A stretch of DNA of 64,000 nt. Origin: Atopsyche davidsoni. Lineage: Eukaryota > Arthropoda > Insecta > Trichoptera > Hydrobiosidae. Positions 58,584-64,000 of this stretch are shown here, in pieces. The DNA lies in contig JAILWY010000027.1 of the NCBI GenBank assembly GCA_022113835.1, forward strand, positions 3,908,501 to 3,972,500. The letters run 5' to 3'. Position numbers and translations under genes: made by a program. Below the pieces are notes generated by a model. The model was not told the DNA's origin. It searched no databases and worked only from the letters and a program-made list of their open reading frames with translations. Within the stretch, counting starts at the first letter, position 1. Each line of letters begins with the position of its first letter.

Positions 58584-59910
58584 AAAATATAAAAATGATC
58601 AAGTTTATTTCATGATTAAAAAAATAAATTAATACCAATTACTGACTAATATAATATCTGAGCTCGTTTAAAATTAAACTGCAGTTAAAACACATATTTT
58701 TTTGAAAACATTCAACGCTCTTTGAATATTTTAATTCTAATAAATAAACCAATTAATTTTTTTATTTAAACTATCATGCGACAGAATTAAGTTTATTTTG
58801 GCCAATATTCTTCATAAAATTTATACGCACTAAACGTAAATTGATATTAATATAAACGAAAACCGTTTATTTATAAAAAAAAAAGCACTTCCATGCTTAA
58901 TGAATTTTACGGTTTTTTTAATATATTACCTAAAAATAAATTAAACATTTAATTTAGTAATTTTTTTGGCATTTATTGCATTGTCATTTTTAGGTTTTAA
59001 AAAAACGATCAATTCATATTCACTTATTATTTATTTAAATAAACAGAAGATGGTCTGAAAACCTTTTCCTTGGTTTCATTTCATTCTTTTTATCGTCAAT
59101 TATAACTACTTTCGAAAATTGCTAAAAAAAAAAATTCAAATGCCTTCTTTTAAAACAATCTGAGGTAGTATCTGTCCCGCATCTTTAATCTTGGATGATC
59201 AGAAAGCAACCCTTAACGTTATCGGAATGCCGGGGCGGAAGGCAGCAGAGGCTATCAACATATTGCAGGGGGTGATTTATGGAGGGGACAGTGACAAGTG
59301 GGTCGGGGCTCCGCGGTTTGCAGGGCGATTTATTTCCTCACCAGAATTTGTTTTCAGTCTTTCAATAGAGCGAAACAAGTCGTTTGACGTGAAGGGAGCC
59401 ACTGAAAGAAAAGGTTTTTTATATTTTTAGTTAACCAAAAACGACTGTAGCCAAGTGTATTTTTTAGAGTCGATATTTTATGTTTTGTCAGATTGTATCT
59501 GTGTCTAGTTTTTTGGTTGTTTATACTTCACGAACGCAATTATCAGAAAATCAAACTATCAATCTATAGCAATAAATATTTAAACATTTGTACAAATTTT
59601 GCGTAAAAAAAATCAATTGATTATATTCATTGTATAAATTACAAAGCGTCTCAAATCAGACTATAATAAAAACACAATTAGTGAGTTTAAAAATTATGTC
59701 AAAATATGCACTACACATTGTACATTTTTTTATGTTTATGGAGTTTGTGTAGTAGAAATATAAAATTTAAAAATTAATTAATATGTACTTCAAATGTCAG
59801 AATCTTCAGTATTTTATCTTATACTAAAGAATCTACCGCATCAAGAAGGGAATATAAAATTGTATGCAATCGTTATAGGTAAAAATTGGTCCATTAATAT
59901 TTTTTTCCAT
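58584..59910. other. Non-coding stretch with one complex island
   Basis: A G+C-richer island lies at about 59,160-59,410, holding a 79-codon ORF (59,191-59,430) that I do not recognise. The rest is A+T-rich. Confidence 0.4.
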
Positions 59911-60108
59911 AGGGTTAGTACACCGGCCATGTAAGCCAGGGGATGTGGGTTCAAATCCCACACAAATCACGATGATATTTTTCTGAGAGTTTCTTTAAAT
60001 CATCTTCTATGTATGAACTAATGTCCCTAATCATATTAGTAATAATATAATAAACCCGTAATGGGTAAATACGCATCTGATTGACGTCCAATCCAAAAAA
60101 TAGACATA
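59911..60108 (+). mobile_element. tRNA-like foldback unit, 5'-truncated, with full outer tail
   Basis: Starts inside the D-arm (GGTTAGTACACCGGCC at 59,913), keeps the anticodon arm CCGGC-CATGTAA-GCCAG, T-arm GTGGG-TTCAAAT-CCCAC and acceptor strand ACAAATC (59,962-59,968), then the 3' arm and the longest outer tail seen (…ACCCGTAATGGGTAAATACG…GACGTCCAATCC). The tail matches 28,618-28,684 and 42,900-42,975 in inverse orientation, which defines the outer boundary of the family near AAAAAATAGAC. Confidence 0.7.
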
Positions 60109-60219
60109 CGTATATGATGGTGCGCGTCTTGGCTAAATTAATAGATTTTAAAAATAATGTCCAGATGGGACTAAAATCGCTTCACTTGTTACTTTGTTCA
60201 AAAAGTCCAGTGCTTGCAA

Positions 60220-60405
60220 ATCACTAAATATTGGTTGGCCTGGGCACATTGGTTCATATGTAGAGAATGATTGTCAAAAATTCTCGATAAACGGAAGTGA
60301 TTCGTTAGTACAAGCGGCCATGTAAGCCAAATCCCTTTTCAAATTCAATTTTTTTTAAATCATCTTCTATGTATGAACTAATGTGCATAATCATATTAGT
60401 ATTTT
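60220..60405 (+). mobile_element. tRNA-like foldback unit with full 5' arm and degraded tRNA-like domain
   Basis: The 5' arm (60,220-60,298, AATCACTAAATATTGGTTGG onward) matches the complement of the 43,080-43,165 centre. The tRNA-like part (60,299-60,350) starts GATTCGTTAGTAC, keeps CGGCCATGTAAGCC, and has lost its T-arm to deletions. The 3' arm is truncated (…ATCATCTTCTATGTATGAAC…ATATTAGT). Compared with the 3' arm of the other copies, the 5' arm is a diverged complement: both contain GGGCACATTGGTTCATA / GGCACATTAGTTCATA when read toward the tRNA-like domain. Confidence 0.68.
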
Positions 60406-63400
60406 ATTGCACTTTTAAATCTTTTTATTTATATTAATATTAAAAATTTCACTAAGTCGAAATTTGCTACTTTTTTACTCACAATTTATTCAGCCAATAA
60501 CATCCTGAAATCTGGTAAAACTTTAAGCACTGTACCAATCCAACACAGGCGGAATACCCAGAATGTGTAGAAACATTTTATTAGGTCGCATTAAAGTTGT
60601 AGAATTCCTGTCAGATTTGACTTGCGGACGTCCGGCTCCAGGTATGTCTGGAATGTCCGCCACTTTGCCGGGGGCTCCGAGTCGCGGGGACCGCCTCTGC
60701 GCAGCTTCCGGTCGCCAAAGGCAGGAGCCTCCTTCCGTCCTAGACGATTTATTTTTTATGTAGATGAGATGAAAAAAATATATCGGGGTTGTTTTATTTA
60801 CATCTACATTTTTGTTCCATAAATTACGCGGTGTTTTTTTTTTTTTCGTGTATATTGTATTCAAATGATTTATGCTGTTAATTGTTAGCAGGTTGACTTT
60901 GTGATTTTTAAACCGTGATATGTAAAAAAATCTAGTTTTCGACGGATATACTATCAAATTTGTTGTCGTTAATCACTACCTAATATTTTTTCATGAATTT
61001 TATTTTATGATTTGCGAATGAGAAAGTCTACATTATATTCAATATTAAGGACGCAATTATTTTACCGATTCGTAAAATCCACTAAACTGTGAATTAAATA
61101 TTTCATAAATTTACAATACAGTAGTTGAAAGTCCCGCCGGCCATTATTGCTCGCTTATCTAATACTCGAACCGTTTTTCGCAGCTCCACGCCATAAATTC
61201 GCAGTTCTATAACTAAATTATGATATGGGGGTAATGGTGATTGTCTACCAGCCCTTCGGATAAGTTCGCAGGTTCTAATGCATATTTTTTTCACTCCACT
61301 GAGCCGCAAAATGGTTACACGACTTATAAAAATTAAATGGAAAATTTAAGTAATGACTTATTTATTCAATAGAGCGTTTTATATTTAATGGATTTTGCCT
61401 CTTTTTCTTTGGTCTATTTCAAAACCTTATATCTCTTTAGTAACCTTTAAAAGTAATGACGCACTAAATCTTTTTTTCTTAACTTTTTTGTACTCACTCA
61501 ATATAATAATAAAATATCAATGGCATAAAAAAACAAAGCTATTATGCATACTAAGTGTTTTCTGTTTAATAATATCAAAGGCTTATTTTACAGTTTACTT
61601 AAGATTTTAACCAAAACTTACATTCGTAAAAAAAAAAACACTTTTTTGTCTAAACGTTTTTTATTTTATTTTTCACTGCTTCTTTTTTATATTTTAGCAT
61701 TAATTATGGTTTATGTATCGTTCACTAAAAATTATTTGTATAAAAATATATTTAAGGTTTTCTTATCACTCCACTTTTACACCATTTTCTAGTAATCAAT
61801 ACTATTTTAAAACTTGATAATTTTTTTAACAAGAAAAATAATTTATAATTTTTTATTACTTTGTGCTATTCATTTAAGTATCATTTAAATATGAAAAATT
61901 ATTTATTTATAGATAAAAAATATTTTTAAAATTCAAGTTCAAGTATAGTTAATGCAGCATAAGTTTAAACTGTTTCATTTATTGTTTTATTACGTAAGTT
62001 GTAGTTAATATTATTTTCCCAAAAAATTGTTGCTGTTTTCGTAACGACAATTTTAAGTTTTTAAATAAATAAATGAAATTTCTTAAATTTACTTACTATG
62101 TAATAGTTCAGTCCAACTCTGTAATTACCTCGGTATGAACTTCAGCCGAAGTCTTCATGCCGAGAGCAATTAGGAAGATTGGCACTAAAACGACGCTTAC
62201 GTGTTTGTTTGGGTTTTGAAGTTCTCAATCTATGATTTACTTCGCGTTCCTCAACACATCAATACCAATCATTAAATCAACCAATTAACTAAATAGATCT
62301 TTACAAACGGCCATTTACTTATTGCGTTTCGTTTATGTGTAATTTGTTTTTGTTTTACTTTTTAACGCAGACTCGGTGTCCATCATGTTTCATCAAATAA
62401 TTTCCATTCTTATTGTATTCAATTAAAAAAGTTTTCTCTATAAAATGCGCTTGACATTGAGTCTCCAAATATTTAAATAAAACATAAAAATACGTGTTCA
62501 TTTGCCACCCCAAAGTTGATTGTTTTTGAAAGCATTCAATGTGCAAGCGCAGACTTTGTGTCCGCCACGTTTCATGTCAGCTGCCATTTTATTGCAAAAT
62601 AAACAATCGAGAAACACTCAAACAACCCTCATTTAGATTTGTCAACCGATTTTCAGATTTTTACAAAAGGTTTACTGGATTTTCAGAAGCTGAAAATAAA
62701 ATTTTGATGCATTTTCTAGAAATGCCTGCAAGTGAATACAATTTTGTTTACATGCTTTCAATAAAAAAAAATATATGTATCGATAAACAATGAAATAATT
62801 TACACATCTAATACCAAACCACTTACCTATTTTCTTTATAAACCTATTGAAATAACGAAATACGGTTTAATTTAAGCTTTAGGATACCTTTTATTAAATA
62901 TTAATGAAATAGATAACGTGTATACTAAATTAATTTTCTTTCTAGCAATGGTTTTCATCAATATTTTAAAACCCACACTAAAACTGAAAAAGATTGCTGG
63001 TCCATTCACCTTGGCAGACTCGATTGTTTGTTTTCGGAATCAAAAAAAAATAACCGTTATGTGACTGAACACTTCTAAAATTCCAGAAGTTCTAATAAAG
63101 TTTGCTGATTAAATTGAACTCGTATTTGTGCTTCATAAAAACTGACTTCAATTAACATTTTTGCCATGTTATTCAAAAGATATTAATTCTGTGATTATTT
63201 TCTATCCGCAAATAAATTCCACAGAAAACTAATACAAGTTTTAGTTATATACCTTTACAACAATAAAAATGTCCAATATTACTTGCTCCTACCGCTTGCG
63301 GCTTATAACATTATCAAAAAAGTTTGCTTTTTAAACTGCTATTTATGAGTATCAAAGCATGCGTGTGTTGTATTTTATCATTATAAAAAATATCCTGTGT

Positions 63401-63922
63401 TTGATTTTTTAAAAAGAATGGTTTTCTTTGCTTTTATCTGACATGGTAGTGCATTAATCAAATTTAAAGCATGTCTTCAGCCATCTGCAGTCTTTGTGCA
63501 CGCTCCCAAGCCAGACTCCTGAGAAGCTCTGGATCTATTATATACTTCAGATGCATACGCAAGGCGCTCTCGGCGAGGTTTTTAGGCAAAGCGAATGACG
63601 CGTAAGGAATATATATGGTCACTAACTACGGGTACACATGACAGCATTATGTCTGTGAACATTTTATGGGGAGGGCGTGATTCGCTCGAGCGAAACAAAA
63701 AAAAAAAAAAAGACAATCACCTAGCGGGCTTTTGTTTTTCAGAGCCACGTCTGCATTGTTTTTCGAGCTTTTGTTATGAAACTCGACTAATTCTATTGAA
63801 TTCGCATCCCCTGTATCGGGTTCTTAACGAATTTAAATGCTGTTTTTTTTTTGCTTTGAATACTAAGATAATAATGACTGCTACAGTGGTTTTCGATAAA
63901 ATATGTGTATAAAAAATATATG
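60406..63922. other. Long non-coding stretch
   Basis: No gene recognised. Complex islands lie at about 60,530-60,740 (CpG-rich), 61,130-61,310, 62,110-62,220 and 63,480-63,720. The longest ORF of the window (60,523-60,957, minus, 144 codons) spans both A+T-rich and CpG-rich DNA and shows abrupt composition change and no domain; I do not call it a gene. Poly-A run at 63,692-63,706. Confidence 0.4.
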
Positions 63923-64000
63923 TACGAGGGCAGTCCGATAAGTACTTAGCCTACAAAAGAAAAACGAAAATTTTGGAAAAGTGGCGATTTATTACACTTG
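63923..64000 (-). mobile_element. mariner terminus, continues past the window end
   Basis: A TA target dinucleotide (63,923-63,924) is followed by CGAGGGCAGTCCGATAAGTA, the characteristic mariner terminal inverted repeat. The sequence to the edge, read on the minus strand, is the AATAAATCGCCAC...CAAAATTTTCGTTTTT tail that follows the transposase stop codon in the mariner at 8253-8290. The element therefore lies with its 3' end here and its transposase, if present, on the minus strand beyond position 64,000. Confidence 0.85.

Noticed and set aside
60523..60957. Longest ORF in the window (144 codons, minus)
   Set aside because: Its composition switches abruptly from A+T-rich to CpG-rich within the frame, no domain or signal is visible, and the opposite strand is open too. 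It reads as chance.

Overview
This window looks like a piece of an arthropod, probably insect, nuclear genome. It is strongly A+T-rich and shows no bacterial gene organisation: no closely packed ORFs, no Shine-Dalgarno spacing and no operons. Its recognisable content is typical animal transposable elements: hAT, mariner, piggyBac, Helitron, a solo LTR, tRNA-derived elements and hammerhead-ribozyme repeats of the Penelope type. I found no convincing host protein-coding exon. The longest ORFs (up to 144 codons) resemble nothing I recognise, so I read the window as a gene desert or a very large intron or intergenic region.

Layout. 1.2-8.3 kb holds three independent hAT insertions, each with its own 8-bp target duplication. 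One carries the C-terminal dimerisation domain of the transposase, and it landed inside a 16-bp G+C-rich minisatellite. Next to it is a deletion derivative of a mariner. 9-20 kb is mostly unique A+T-rich DNA with a tRNA-derived SINE (9.3 kb), a hammerhead relic (10.9 kb), a long TA microsatellite (12.0 kb) and a degenerate four-copy array (15.2-15.7 kb). 20-29 kb has a tRNA-like foldback copy, a complete-ended but internally decayed Helitron (24,397-26,019, minus strand) and a near-perfect palindrome at 28.7 kb. 31.8-33.0 kb is a decaying ~260-bp tandem array, followed by a CpG-rich promoter-like island at 33.6-33.8 kb. 40-47 kb has a small piggyBac-like element with TTAA at both ends, a head-to-head pair of tRNA-like foldback units, and two hammerhead-bearing small elements. 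50-61 kb has a solo LTR, an 8-bp-TSD MITE beside a foldback, a hAT-like element with a 51-bp in-frame tandem repeat, a ~240-bp palindrome with a hammerhead ribozyme in each arm, and more tRNA-like foldback copies. The last 76 bases are the terminal sequence of a second mariner that continues beyond the window.

The most interesting structure is a dispersed family whose units have a 5' arm, a 72-nt tRNA-like cloverleaf and a 3' arm. The two arms are diverged complements, so a transcript would fold as a long extended acceptor stem capped by a tRNA-like domain. Copies occur at 20.1, 43.0, 43.2, 59.9 and 60.3 kb, with a palindromic deletion derivative at 28.7 kb and a relic at 54.9 kb. The second is the group of hammerhead motifs, including a palindromic pair at 58.4-58.5 kb.

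Between the repeats lie many 100-250-bp islands that are G+C-richer and more complex than their surroundings. Without a gene to attach them to, I record these as candidate conserved non-coding or regulatory sequences only.
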